Source: Bifidobacteriaceae bacterium (GTDB lineage Bacteria > Actinomycetota > Actinomycetes > Actinomycetales > WQXJ01). From it: 64,000 nt of DNA. Position 1 is the first letter of the stretch. Every line of letters starts with the position of its first letter. The position numbers were made by a program, and so were the translations under genes. The DNA lies in contig JAISXH010000036.1 in assembly GCA_031270825.1 (NCBI GenBank), positions 20,693 through 84,692 of the forward strand. Direction: 5' to 3'. Shown here in pieces: positions 20,031 to 29,385 of the stretch. Below the pieces are notes generated by a model. The model saw only the letters and a list, made by a program, of their open reading frames with translations. It was not told where the DNA came from and searched no databases.

Positions 20031-23000
20031 ATGCACCAAACCGGTCGGCTGAGTGCCGCCAAGAAAGTTGTGGCGGCCACGGTAGCCGCGACAGTGGTTG
20101 CTTTTGGGTTGGTTACCACCCAAGATAATCAGGCAGTGGCTGCGCCCGAGGACATTACCGGCGTCGCTTACCCGTTCCAAGACACCTCGCTCAGCGACGA
20201 TGCACGGGTTCAGGATTTGATTTCGCGCCTCACCGTGGACGAGAAGGTTGGCCTGCTGCACCAGTTCAGCGCCGCCATCATCCGCTTGGGCGTGCCCCAG
20301 TTCAGGACCGGCACCGAAGGGTTGCACGGCCTGTCATGGCTCGGCTACGCGACGGTGTTCCCGCAGAACACCGGCATCGCTATGACCTGGAACCCCGAAC
20401 TGGCCGAGAAGATCGGCGATGTCGTGGGCTCTGAGGCGAGGGCCTATAACTCGGTCGACGCCCGCTTCAACGGGATCGACATCTGGGCCCCGGTGGTGGA
20501 CCTGGCCCGCGACCCGAGGGCCGGCCGGGCCTCCGAGTCCATGGGCGAGGACGCCTTCCTGGCGGGCACCATTTCCTCTTCCATGGCCGCTGGCCTGCAG
20601 GGCGGCGACAATGGCTACTACCAGGCGATTCCGACCCTGAAGCACTTCGCCGCCTACGGGCAGGAGGCCAACCGCGCCGGCTATTCGGCCAACGCCGGTC
20701 CCCGTAACCTGTACGAATACTATTTCCGGGCCTTCAGCCGGGGCATCGCCGAGGGCAACGTCAACGGCATCATGACGGCGTACAACCTGGTCAACGGCAA
20801 ACCCACGATGGTCATGCCGGAAGTCATGAGCCAGCTCTACGGCGAATGGGTGGACGGCGGATACGGCAGCGGCGCGTTCTTCGCGGTGACGGATGCCGGG
20901 TCTCCCGGGAACCTGTCAGGCTCGAACGCCTATTACCCGGCTAGCACGCTGGGCCAATCGGCTTCGATGGCTGATTCGCTCAAGAACGGCATCGCCGTGA
21001 TGACTCCCTCCGACACGGACACTCCTACCACCCGGCGCTGGTTCTATGAGGCGCTGGCCCGGGGAATGATCACCGAGGCGGACATCGACCAGGCCATCTA
21101 CGGCATCTTGCTGGTTCGTTTGCATGCTGGCGACTTGGACGCGGACGCCACCGACAACCCTTACAAGCAGCTCAACAAGATCAATGCGCTCGACACCCAG
21201 GCCAACCGCGAGGTCGCCGCTCAGGCCGCGAAAGAGCAGGTCGTGTTGCTCAAGAATGATGGCGGCATTCTGCCCTTGTCGAAGTCGGCTGATGTCGCCT
21301 TGGTCGGCCCCTTGGGAGATGAGAACTCGACCGACTTCTACGCTGGCACCTACCCCTACACCACCCTGATCAAGGACGAGGTGGCGCGGAAGGTGGCCGC
21401 CAGCGGTTCGCTTGACTTCAGCCGCGGAGTCGATCTGGTGGCCCTCCAAGTCACCAACGGCACCGGCAATCCGGACGGCAAGTTCCTGGTCACCGGGGCC
21501 ACGCCGGCCGATCCGTTGACCGGCACGGGCACATCGGCAAGCGATGCCAAGGCCCAGTTCTACCTCTACGACTACGGCTACAACAACATGCTGCTGCGTT
21601 CGGCCGACACCGATCGATATCTGGTCGCGCGGGGCTCCGGCAACACCGTCATAGCCAACGCCGACCCGCCCGGCTACGAAGGCGCCAACCGGGCCAGCCA
21701 GCAGTGGTCCACCGATCAAAACCTGGGCATTGTCCAGCGGGCCGGCTCCGTCGTCTCGTTGCGCTTCGCCAAGGGCACCTCGATCGTCTCCCCGACCGCC
21801 GCCTCCAACGTCTACGTCAACCAGAATTCGCCCTACAACGTGGTCCACAACGGCAACAACTCCAGCGTCAACCGGCAGTTCGAGCTGATCACGGTCCAGG
21901 ACGGGGTAGACGATGCCGTCGCCAAGGCCACCGGGGCCGATGTCGCCGTTGTCGCCGTGGGCGACCAGCCGCACATGACCTCGCGTGAGACCTACGACCG
22001 GCAGTCGACTGCGCCGGACATCAAGCTGGCGCCCGCGCAGGAAGAACTGATCGACGCCGTCGCCACCGCCAACCCGAACACGGTGGTCGTGATAGTCGGC
22101 AGTTACCCGTTCGACGTCTCGGCCGTCCAGGCCAACCCCAACGTCAAGGGGATCGTGTACACCAGCCACGCCGGTCAAGAACTCGGCAACGCCGTCGCGG
22201 ACGTCCTGTTCGGGGACTATGCTCCGGCCGGCCGGCTGAACCAGACCTGGTATGCGGGCCTGGGCGACCTCCCACCGATCACCGACTACGACATCATCAA
22301 GGGCAACCGCACCTATCAGTACTACGACGGCGCCCCGATTTACCCGTTCGGCTACGGCCTGACCTATACGACCTTCGCCTATTCGGGCGTGTCGTTGAAT
22401 CCGGCCTCGGTCCCGAACGCCAACCTCAGCGCGACGGTGCCGGTCTCCGTGACCGTCTCGAACACCGGCACGCGGGCCAGCGACGAGGTGGTACAGCTCT
22501 ACTCGTCGTTCAACGGCGCCGGGTCCTCGCGGGTCGAGTATCCCAACCGGACGCTGATCGGCTACAAGCGGGTCAACGTCGGCGCGGGCGCCACAGCCCA
22601 AGTCACCATCAACGTGTCGCTGAGCGATTTGGCGATCTGGGATGCGGCTGGTCAACGGTATGCCCTCGAACCAGGCACGTACACCATCGCGGCGGCCCGG
22701 TCCTCGGCGACCGCTGACCAGCTGGCCACGGCCACGCTGACGGTCACCGGCCCTGGACTGGCGGCTCGTGACTTGAGCACGGCCCAGTCGGCGTACAACT
22801 TCGACGACTACTCGTTCACCACGGTGACGGCCACCGGCACCCAGGCGGATGTGATCCCGAGCTCGGTCAATGAGAACGACACTTACGGCATCAACTTCCG
22901 CGCCACCACCGGCGGCTGGGTCAAGTACGCCGATGTCAACTTCGGATCGCAGACGGGCTTCGCCATCCGGGCGTCTAACTCGAACGCCGTTCCGGTTGCG

Positions 23001-25742
23001 GTCGAGGTTTGGCGCGACGGCCCTGACGCCGGCTCCGGCGGAACCCCGATGGGAATCGTCAACGTCCCGCCGACGGGACATCTGCAGACCTTCGTGAGCA
23101 TTGGGACCACGCTGGCCGCGGTTCCCAGCGGGACGGCCGATCTCTACTTGGTCAGCCCGTCCAGCGGCGTGTCGGTGTCTTGGCTGCGCCTTGGCGCCTT
23201 GGCCCAGGCGACCAATGCCGATGTGACGGTCACCACCAACCACTACAACACCAACCTGACCACCTCCCTGACCCGGTACCACGTCGAGGTTCCGGCCACG
23301 ATCGAGCAGCGGTCCGGCAACTTGGTGGTTGAAGCCGAAATCAACGCTCCCCGCGTGGTGGCCGGCGCGGTCACCTGGTCGGTGACAGATTTGTTGGGCG
23401 CTCCGACGACAGCGGCCACCATCAGCGCCACTGGACAGCTCACGGCCGCCGGGACAACCGACGGATGGGTGCGGGTGACCGCCACCTACCCGACCGCTTC
23501 CGGCCAGGCGTCTGGTTCGATCGATGTGGAATTGAAGAATCAGACGGTCGACGCGGGCACCAACGCGGAGGCGATCATCATTCGCAGCGGCTGGGATTCG
23601 CGGCCGTCGGATATCTCGTGGGGGCCGAACCAGTTCGACACCTTCGGCGCCATACACCAATACAAGGGCGAGCTGCTGCTCAGCGCCGTCACCTACCCGT
23701 TCCCAAACAGCGCGGCCCGTCCGGTCACGTTCACGGTGACGAACCAGTACGGCCAGCCCACCAATCTGGCAGAGATCGTCGCTGGGTCCGAGGCGGCAGG
23801 ATTCGTCGAGGGTCAGACCTCTGGGAACAACAACCGGGCCTACAACGCCACCTTGCGGGCGACTGGCAACGGCGACGGCGAGGTCTATGTGACGGCCACA
23901 ACCAGCAACAACCTCTCCTACACCACCCGGATCGTCATTCAAGGCCAAGGCATTCGCTCGGCCTACCCGACGCGCTACGAGGCCGAATTGTTTGACTCGG
24001 CTGGGAACGTCGACGGTGTGACACCGGCCAACCTGCGGGCCGACAATGTCCACGGTGACGATGCCGGTCTGCAGCTCAACCGCATCCGCAACGGCGATTA
24101 CGCGGTCTACAACCGGTTCTACATGGGGGAGGCTCAGGCGGTCGAAATGACGCTGCGCTATATGAAGGCCTCCACCGAACCGGCCAAGATCACGGTCATG
24201 GCAGACGATCCGGTGACAGGGACCAAGCTCGGCGAAGTCGAACTGGCGGGCGACCTGGACCTGACAGTGGCGGCGGATTATCAGAATCCGGTCTATCACT
24301 GGCAGGATGTCACCTTCGCCTTGACGCCGCTGGCCGGAGTCCACGACCTCTACCTGGTATTCGAGGTGTCGGCGGCGATTCCGAACACCGACATCTCCAG
24401 CGTCTATGGCGCTGTCGCCGGCTGGCTCGACCTGGGCATCAACTGGTTCGCGATCGAGGGCATTCAGCAGAGCGCTCCGCAGGGAACGGCCCAAGATGTG
24501 AAGGTCGGCGAGGCGGACGGCAACGGCACGGTCAAGCAAGTGGTGCTCGATGCCGCGCCGGTGGCGGACCCGGCCATCGCGACCGCGTCGATCGATCTGG
24601 CCGCCACCCAAATCGGCGCCATCACCTCGGCTGACGGCGATGTCTCGGCCACCGAAGCGGTGGTGCTGCCCGATGGCACAGTGCGCTTCTCGGGCGATGT
24701 TCCGGGCGTCTACGAGATTCCGGTGACCTACTACGACAACCTGGGCAAGAGCGTGGTGGTGACGCATGTCGTCACCATTCAGGCCATGCCCGCGGGAGTC
24801 GGCGGCCAGGCCCGGATCGCCGAAGACGGCTCGCACGCCTTCGGTGCCCCGGCCGGGATCGGCGCCGCGACCGGTGCTCTGTCCACGCCGCCAGCCGATG
24901 GCGCCGTGGTGATCGGGCCAAGTGGGGCTGTGGAGTTCGACGCCGATGGCGTCGCGCCCGGCGCCTACGAGTTCGACGTCACATTCACCGACGACCTCGG
25001 CCAATCGGTGGTGGTCTCGTATGAAGTCGTCGTCCAGGCCCGGCCCACCGCCGGCGGCGGATCGGCAACGGTCGATGAAGGTGGCGAGCACACCTTCCAG
25101 GTCGCCATCGGCACCACCGGGAGCATCGTGGCTGGCACCGCCGCGGACGTCCCGGCCGGCGCGACGGTCACGGTCGGCCTGGACGGCACGGTGGAGTTCG
25201 ATGCCGGCGCCGCCGCGCCGGGGACCTACCAGTTCTCCGTGACCTGGCGAGACAACCTGGGCCAGACCGCCACCAGCGAATTCACGGTAATCATCGCCGG
25301 AGAGCCCGGCGAACCCGGCGAACCCGGCGAACCTGGCGAACCTGGGGAGCCGGGTGAACCCGGTGAGCCGGGAGAACCTGGTGAGCCCGGAGAACCTGGC
25401 GAGCCTGGTGAACCTGGGGAGCCGGGTGAACCCGGGGAGCCCGGAGAGCCGGGCGAGCCTGGTGAACCTGGGGAGCCTGGAGAACCTGGGGAGCCCGGAG
25501 AGCCGGGGCCAATTGGACCAATCGGACCAATTGGACCGACTGGGCCGGCTGGGCCGGCCGGACCGGCTGGGCCGGCCGGAGGAGCGGGCGGAACGGGAGT
25601 ATCGCCTGACGATGAGGGACAGCTGCCCTTCACCGGCACCTCAGCCCTGCCAACTGCCGCGCTGGCCGCCTTGCTGATGCTGGTCGGCGGGTTCGCCGCA
25701 GTCGCCTCGCGCCGTCGGCGGCGCAGCGAGGGGGTCGGCTGA
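20031..25742 (+). CDS. Cell-wall-anchored GH3 glycosidase with two CBM6-like domains and a collagen-like stalk
   Basis: A 1903-residue secreted enzyme: signal peptide ending near AVAAPED, then a GH3 N-terminal barrel (about 45-380) with likely nucleophile D288 in [11 protein letters not shown]. The split GH3 C-terminal domain follows, carrying a repetitive beta-type insert (about 470-630) before [11 protein letters not shown] and RETYDRQ (acid/base region). Next come a fibronectin III-like domain, a CBM6-like module, Ig-like stretches, a second CBM6-like module ([14 protein letters not shown]), three short Ig-like repeats, 33 Gly-X-Y triplets, and LPFTG (1865-1869) with helix and Arg tail. 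The GH3 subtype is beta-xylosidase/beta-glucosidase-like; with the neighbouring GH31 alpha-xylosidase it suggests xyloglucan or xylo-oligosaccharide attack at the cell surface. ATG 20031 directly follows AAAGGAG. Confidence 0.87.
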   Translation: MHQTGRLSAAKKVVAATVAATVVAFGLVTTQDNQAVAAPEDITGVAYPFQDTSLSDDARVQDLISRLTVDEKVGLLHQFSAAIIRLGVPQFRTGTEGLHGLSWLGYATVFPQNTGIAMTWNPELAEKIGDVVGSEARAYNSVDARFNGIDIWAPVVDLARDPRAGRASESMGEDAFLAGTISSSMAAGLQGGDNGYYQAIPTLKHFAAYGQEANRAGYSANAGPRNLYEYYFRAFSRGIAEGNVNGIMTAYNLVNGKPTMVMPEVMSQLYGEWVDGGYGSGAFFAVTDAGSPGNLSGSNAYYPASTLGQSASMADSLKNGIAVMTPSDTDTPTTRRWFYEALARGMITEADIDQAIYGILLVRLHAGDLDADATDNPYKQLNKINALDTQANREVAAQAAKEQVVLLKNDGGILPLSKSADVALVGPLGDENSTDFYAGTYPYTTLIKDEVARKVAASGSLDFSRGVDLVALQVTNGTGNPDGKFLVTGATPADPLTGTGTSASDAKAQFYLYDYGYNNMLLRSADTDRYLVARGSGNTVIANADPPGYEGANRASQQWSTDQNLGIVQRAGSVVSLRFAKGTSIVSPTAASNVYVNQNSPYNVVHNGNNSSVNRQFELITVQDGVDDAVAKATGADVAVVAVGDQPHMTSRETYDRQSTAPDIKLAPAQEELIDAVATANPNTVVVIVGSYPFDVSAVQANPNVKGIVYTSHAGQELGNAVADVLFGDYAPAGRLNQTWYAGLGDLPPITDYDIIKGNRTYQYYDGAPIYPFGYGLTYTTFAYSGVSLNPASVPNANLSATVPVSVTVSNTGTRASDEVVQLYSSFNGAGSSRVEYPNRTLIGYKRVNVGAGATAQVTINVSLSDLAIWDAAGQRYALEPGTYTIAAARSSATADQLATATLTVTGPGLAARDLSTAQSAYNFDDYSFTTVTATGTQADVIPSSVNENDTYGINFRATTGGWVKYADVNFGSQTGFAIRASNSNAVPVAVEVWRDGPDAGSGGTPMGIVNVPPTGHLQTFVSIGTTLAAVPSGTADLYLVSPSSGVSVSWLRLGALAQATNADVTVTTNHYNTNLTTSLTRYHVEVPATIEQRSGNLVVEAEINAPRVVAGAVTWSVTDLLGAPTTAATISATGQLTAAGTTDGWVRVTATYPTASGQASGSIDVELKNQTVDAGTNAEAIIIRSGWDSRPSDISWGPNQFDTFGAIHQYKGELLLSAVTYPFPNSAARPVTFTVTNQYGQPTNLAEIVAGSEAAGFVEGQTSGNNNRAYNATLRATGNGDGEVYVTATTSNNLSYTTRIVIQGQGIRSAYPTRYEAELFDSAGNVDGVTPANLRADNVHGDDAGLQLNRIRNGDYAVYNRFYMGEAQAVEMTLRYMKASTEPAKITVMADDPVTGTKLGEVELAGDLDLTVAADYQNPVYHWQDVTFALTPLAGVHDLYLVFEVSAAIPNTDISSVYGAVAGWLDLGINWFAIEGIQQSAPQGTAQDVKVGEADGNGTVKQVVLDAAPVADPAIATASIDLAATQIGAITSADGDVSATEAVVLPDGTVRFSGDVPGVYEIPVTYYDNLGKSVVVTHVVTIQAMPAGVGGQARIAEDGSHAFGAPAGIGAATGALSTPPADGAVVIGPSGAVEFDADGVAPGAYEFDVTFTDDLGQSVVVSYEVVVQARPTAGGGSATVDEGGEHTFQVAIGTTGSIVAGTAADVPAGATVTVGLDGTVEFDAGAAAPGTYQFSVTWRDNLGQTATSEFTVIIAGEPGEPGEPGEPGEPGEPGEPGEPGEPGEPGEPGEPGEPGEPGEPGEPGEPGEPGEPGEPGEPGEPGEPGPIGPIGPIGPTGPAGPAGPAGPAGGAGGTGVSPDDEGQLPFTGTSALPTAALAALLMLVGGFAAVASRRRRRSEGVG
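25299..25595 (+). repeat. Collagen-like Gly-X-Y repeat tract
   Basis: 33 consecutive codon triplets: 23 Gly-Glu-Pro, then Gly-Pro-Ile/Thr/Ala and two Gly-Gly-X. Synonymous changes are scattered through it, so it is a maintained coding repeat rather than a very recent expansion. It sits between the last Ig-like repeat and the LPFTG signal, in the usual stalk position of anchored proteins. Confidence 0.95.
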
Positions 25743-25751
25743 TCTAGCCGC

Positions 25752-25789
25752 GGCCCGGGAATCCGGTGCGCTAATCGGATTCCCGGGCC
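25752..25789 (+). terminator. Hairpin terminator after GH3 gene
   Basis: A perfect 14-bp stem (25752-25765 with 25776-25789) with a 10-nt loop starts 9 nt after the GH3 stop. A second, wider inverted repeat (CCGCGGGG at 25794 with CCCCGCGG at 25851) follows. The GH3 gene is therefore probably transcribed apart from the downstream transporter genes. Confidence 0.75.
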
Positions 25790-25938
25790 AAAGCCGCGGG
25801 GTCGGCCTGGGCCGCCGACGGGGCTTGGCCGCCCGGGCCGACACCGCCGGCCCCGCGGGATCTATCCATTACTAGAAGTCAAAACAGTAAGAAAACGCCA
25901 GCCGGAGATCACTGGGGTCCGGCGGAAAGAAGGAAGCA

Positions 25939-27270
25939 ATGACACGATCAACACGGGCAACAATGGCGGTCGCGATGATCGCCGCCGGCATGCTGGCGCT
26001 GACCGCCTGCGGCGGCGAAAAGGACGAGAACGGTGGCGGCGGCGGAGGCGCCTCCGGCGGCGGCGAGGAGACAACGCTGGTCTTTTGGCACTACGAAGGC
26101 GAAGACGCCGCCATGACCAAGTCTTGGAACGCCGCGATTGAGGAATTCGAAGCCAATAATCCAGGCGTCAAGATCAAGGTCGAGGGCCAGACCTTCGAGC
26201 AGCTGCAAAAGAACGCCAAGATCGTCCTGACTGGCGACGACGTGCCAGACATTATGGAATACAACAAGGGCAACGGCACGGCGGGGCAGCTGGCTTCGCA
26301 GGGCCTGTTGGTAGACCTGAGCGAGTACGCCTCGCAGTATGGCTGGGATTCCAAGCTCTCGCCGTCTCTTCAGACGACGGCCCGTTACGATGAGAACGGC
26401 CTTATGGGATCGGGCAATTGGTACGACGTGCCGACCTATGGCGAGTACGTGACGCTGTACTTCAACCAGGACATGTTCGACGAGAACGGCATCGCGGCGC
26501 CGACCAGCTTCGAGGAGCTCGAGGCGGCCATGGCGGCTTTCGTGGCCAAGGACATCACCCCGCTGGCTCAGTCCGGAGCCGAGTACGCCTTGGGCCAGCT
26601 CTGGTACGAGTTGGCGTTGTCCCGGGCCGACCGTTCGTTCATCGACGCCTACCAGCTATTCCAGGGCGACGCCGACTTCTCCGGCGGCCCATTGCTGGAA
26701 GGCGCCGAGTTGGTGGCGGATTGGGTCGACAAGGGCTTCATCGCCAAGGACTGCACTGGTCTGACGGCTGAGGATATGGGGACGGCCTTCATAGCCGGCA
26801 CCTACCCGATGATGTACTCGGGATCCTGGTGGTTCGGCCGTCTCAACGCCGAGGTCCAGTTCACCCTGGGGCAAGTGCCATTCCCGGGCTCCGATTTCTC
26901 GCCTGGGTCCTCCGGCAACTTGCTGGTCATCCCGTCGAACGCTAAGAACGCCGATCTGGCTGCCAAGTTCATTGACACGGCCTTGGGCGCCAAAGCCCAA
27001 AACGTCATGGCCGAACTGGGCGGCTTGCCGGTGGCTGGCGATTCGTCGGTGATCACCGATGAGAACACCAAGGTCCTGCAGGACAACTGGGACACGATCG
27101 TCGCTGCCGACGGCCTGGCCTACTATCCAGACTGGCCGGTGGCCGGATTCTACGACCAGATCGTGGCCTTCGGGCAGTCGATAGTGAACGGCTCCAAGAC
27201 TCCAGCGGCGGCGTTGGCGGAGTTGGGGGACTTCTACAATGCCGGTAAGGCCGACTTGTTGGGCGGCTGA
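25939..27270 (+). CDS. Sugar ABC transporter substrate-binding lipoprotein
   Basis: 443 residues. A lipoprotein signal peptide ends in lipobox LTAC (C24), followed by a Gly-rich flexible tether and a family-1 extracellular solute-binding domain starting TLVFWHYEGED. The SGSWWFGRL and PFPGSDFSPGSSGNLLVIP stretches are typical of oligosaccharide-binding proteins. AAGGAAG precedes the ATG at good spacing. It is the first gene of the transporter unit with two permeases and a GH31 enzyme, so the ligand is likely a xylose-containing oligosaccharide (inference). Three hairpins separate it from the permease genes. Confidence 0.9.
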   Translation: MTRSTRATMAVAMIAAGMLALTACGGEKDENGGGGGGASGGGEETTLVFWHYEGEDAAMTKSWNAAIEEFEANNPGVKIKVEGQTFEQLQKNAKIVLTGDDVPDIMEYNKGNGTAGQLASQGLLVDLSEYASQYGWDSKLSPSLQTTARYDENGLMGSGNWYDVPTYGEYVTLYFNQDMFDENGIAAPTSFEELEAAMAAFVAKDITPLAQSGAEYALGQLWYELALSRADRSFIDAYQLFQGDADFSGGPLLEGAELVADWVDKGFIAKDCTGLTAEDMGTAFIAGTYPMMYSGSWWFGRLNAEVQFTLGQVPFPGSDFSPGSSGNLLVIPSNAKNADLAAKFIDTALGAKAQNVMAELGGLPVAGDSSVITDENTKVLQDNWDTIVAADGLAYYPDWPVAGFYDQIVAFGQSIVNGSKTPAAALAELGDFYNAGKADLLGG

Positions 27271-27278
27271 CGCGCGCT

Positions 27279-27312
27279 CCTAGGAAACCGGTGAACAAAC
27301 CGGTTTCCTAGG
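27279..27312 (+). terminator. Hairpin 1 after the solute-binding protein gene
   Basis: A perfect 14-bp stem, CCTAGGAAACCGGT with ACCGGTTTCCTAGG, encloses a 6-nt loop (GAACAA), 8 nt after the stop codon. It is likely a partial terminator or a 3' mRNA stabiliser. Confidence 0.7.
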
Positions 27313-27378
27313 GCGAAGCAGCGTTTGCCTTCCGCGTTTCCGCTGGTCAGCGTTCCGCTGCCCGGCGTCAACACGGTC

Positions 27379-27403
27379 GGAGCGTGGTTGTTCACCACGC
27401 TCC
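27379..27403 (+). terminator. Hairpin 2 in the SBP-permease gap
   Basis: 10-bp stem (27379-27388 with 27394-27403) around loop TGTTC. It is the middle of three consecutive stem-loops between the binding-protein and permease genes. Confidence 0.55.
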
Positions 27404-27413
27404 TAGATCGGTA

Positions 27414-27455
27414 ACACAGGCTGAGGCCCGCCACATGGCGGGCCTCAGCCTGTGT
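27414..27455 (+). terminator. Hairpin 3, perfect 19-bp stem
   Basis: A perfect 19-bp inverted repeat (27414-27432 with 27437-27455) has only a 4-nt loop (ACAT). It ends 75 nt before the permease start. This is the strongest stem in the gap and should pause or stop RNA polymerase, lowering permease relative to binding protein. Confidence 0.75.
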
Positions 27456-27530
27456 CGGAGGAAATGAAGGGGGCACAGGCATGGTTGGGCAAGTCCGGCG
27501 CCACGGCGGCCAGCGAACACAGGGGAGGAG

Positions 27531-28478
27531 ATGAAGGGCAAAGCTATGACCAGGCCCGCCGCCAAGCGGCCCGTCCGTGGCCGCGGGCGGGTTTACTGGC
27601 TCTACTTGATTCCGGGCGCGATCGGGTTGTTGACGGTCATAATCGTGCCTTTCGGCCTGAACGTCTGGTACAGCCTGCACCGCTGGAAGGGCGGTCTGGC
27701 GCCGATGCATTGGAACGGGCTGGGCAACTACGCCGACCTGTTGGGCGACGCGGCCTTCTGGGGATCGTTTCGGAACTCGATCTGGATGGTCGTTTCGATG
27801 GTGCTGGTGCCGACCCTGATCGGACTATTGTTGGCCGCCGTTCTGTTTGATTACGTGGCCACTCACGTTGGCCAACGAGTGGCGGGCTTCCTTAGGGCGA
27901 CCTACTATCTGCCCCAGATCATGCCAATCGCTGTGGCCGGCATCGTCTGGAACTGGATCCTGAACGCCCAGACCGGCGCGCTGAACGAGACGTTACGCGC
28001 GATCGGCGTCACCCAGCCGCCCAACTGGCTGGGCGAACCCAAGAGCGCCTTGCCGGCGGTGATGGTGGTGCTGGTCTGGATCCAGATCGGCTACCCGACG
28101 GTCATCTTCATGTCCGCCCTGCAGCGGGTCGATCCGGAGCTTTACGAAGCGGCCGAATTGGACGGGGCGGGATGGTTCCGGCGCTTCCGCGCCATCACCA
28201 TCGCGCAGATCCGGCCAGAGACCTTTGTCGTCGTCTTGACTTGCACGGTCGCGGCCCTCAAGGTCTTCGCCCCGATCTATGTCCTGACCCGGGGCGGCCC
28301 GGAGAAATCGACCTTGGTGCCGTCCTATTACTCGTTCCTGAATTTCTTCGACACATCCAAAGTCGGTTACGGCGCGGCCATCGCGACGGTGCTGACCGTG
28401 GTGATCATCGTGGTCGCCGGAATCATCCAGGTTCTTCAAAACAGATCAGAGCGTTCTAGGACGGAGGCGCCGGCATGA
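27531..28478 (+). CDS. Sugar ABC transporter permease (MalF-like)
   Basis: 315 residues with six predicted membrane helices. The ABC permease EAA loop is visible as ELYEAAELDGAGWFRRFRAITIAQIRPE, in pieces, ahead of the last two helices. Start ATG 27531 has AGGGG five bases upstream; ATG 27546, with GAAGGG seven bases upstream, is an alternative that removes five residues. It overlaps the next permease by ATGA. No ATP-binding subunit is encoded nearby, so an MsmK-type shared ATPase elsewhere is expected. Confidence 0.9.
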   Translation: MKGKAMTRPAAKRPVRGRGRVYWLYLIPGAIGLLTVIIVPFGLNVWYSLHRWKGGLAPMHWNGLGNYADLLGDAAFWGSFRNSIWMVVSMVLVPTLIGLLLAAVLFDYVATHVGQRVAGFLRATYYLPQIMPIAVAGIVWNWILNAQTGALNETLRAIGVTQPPNWLGEPKSALPAVMVVLVWIQIGYPTVIFMSALQRVDPELYEAAELDGAGWFRRFRAITIAQIRPETFVVVLTCTVAALKVFAPIYVLTRGGPEKSTLVPSYYSFLNFFDTSKVGYGAAIATVLTVVIIVVAGIIQVLQNRSERSRTEAPA

Positions 28479-29356
28479 CCGCAGTTGTACCGGCTTCGGC
28501 CCGGGTGGGCCCCAGGCGGGCGCATGACCGCCACCATCGGGGCGTCTTGAGGTGGTTCGTATTAGCCGGCTGCGTGGTGGTGGCGCTGGCCATGTTGGCG
28601 CCGTTCGCCCTGATGATCATCAACGCTTTCAAGTCCCCCACCGAGTACTCCACTTCCGGCCCGCTGGCGTTGCCGAGCGAGTTGTACACCAAAGGCCTGG
28701 TCGACTTCTGGAACCGCGTCGACTTCCCGACCAAGCTGTGGAATTCGATCTGGACTTCGGCGGCGGTGGCGCTGTTCGGGACACTGCTGTCGCTGTTGTC
28801 CGCCTACGCGCTCGGAGTGGGCAGAGTCCGGGGCCGGCTCTGGCTGGTCGGCGTGTTCTTGCTGGCCAACATGTTGCCCCAGGAAGTGCTGCTCTATCCC
28901 CTCTACGACATGGCCCAGGAAGTCGGACTGAACAACTCCGGTTGGTCGATCGTGATCATTTTCACGGTCATTCAATCCGCCTTCGGCACCTACCTGGTGG
29001 CGTCAGTCCTCGGCACCTTCCCGCCTTCGCTGCTGGAGGCGGCGGCGCTGGACGGCGCCAACTCTTGGCAGCAGCTATGGAAGGTGGTCTTCCCAATAGT
29101 GCGGCCAACCCTGTCGGTGCTGATGATCTTCTTCTTCATTTGGACCTGGAATGAGTTCTTCATCCCCCTGGTGATGTTGACCTCGCCAGATTCGCAAACG
29201 GTGCCGATCACACTATCCTCGTTGCAGGGAGACCGGATGCTCGACGTGCCGACTCTCAACGCCGGCGCCCTGGTCTCGTTGATCCCAACCCTGATTTTCT
29301 TCCTGATCTTCCAACGGACCCTGACGCGGGGTGTCACCGCGGGGTCGATAAAGTAG
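28475..29356 (+). CDS. Sugar ABC transporter permease (MalG-like)
   Basis: 293 residues, six helices, with the EAA motif SLLEAAALDGANSWQQLWKV and a TWNEFFIPLVML segment typical of MalG/CUT1 permeases. The ATG overlaps the upstream stop by 4 nt (ATGA), so the two permeases are translated together and should form a heterodimer. The GH31 gene follows after 29 nt, probably in the same transcript. Confidence 0.92.
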   Translation: MTAVVPASARVGPRRAHDRHHRGVLRWFVLAGCVVVALAMLAPFALMIINAFKSPTEYSTSGPLALPSELYTKGLVDFWNRVDFPTKLWNSIWTSAAVALFGTLLSLLSAYALGVGRVRGRLWLVGVFLLANMLPQEVLLYPLYDMAQEVGLNNSGWSIVIIFTVIQSAFGTYLVASVLGTFPPSLLEAAALDGANSWQQLWKVVFPIVRPTLSVLMIFFFIWTWNEFFIPLVMLTSPDSQTVPITLSSLQGDRMLDVPTLNAGALVSLIPTLIFFLIFQRTLTRGVTAGSIK

Positions 29357-29385
29357 CCACCAACCAACCGCTTCTAGGACGAATA

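Noticed and set aside
20916..25091. 1391-codon open frame on the minus strand across the GH3 gene
   Set aside because: It mirrors the GH3 codons, has Arg/Gly/His-rich composition and no domain; the plus strand has clear GH3, CBM6 and LPFTG signals.
25299..25595. GEP tract as a CRISPR or non-coding satellite
   Set aside because: Units are 9 bp, contiguous and in frame with the GH3 protein; they are collagen-like triplets.
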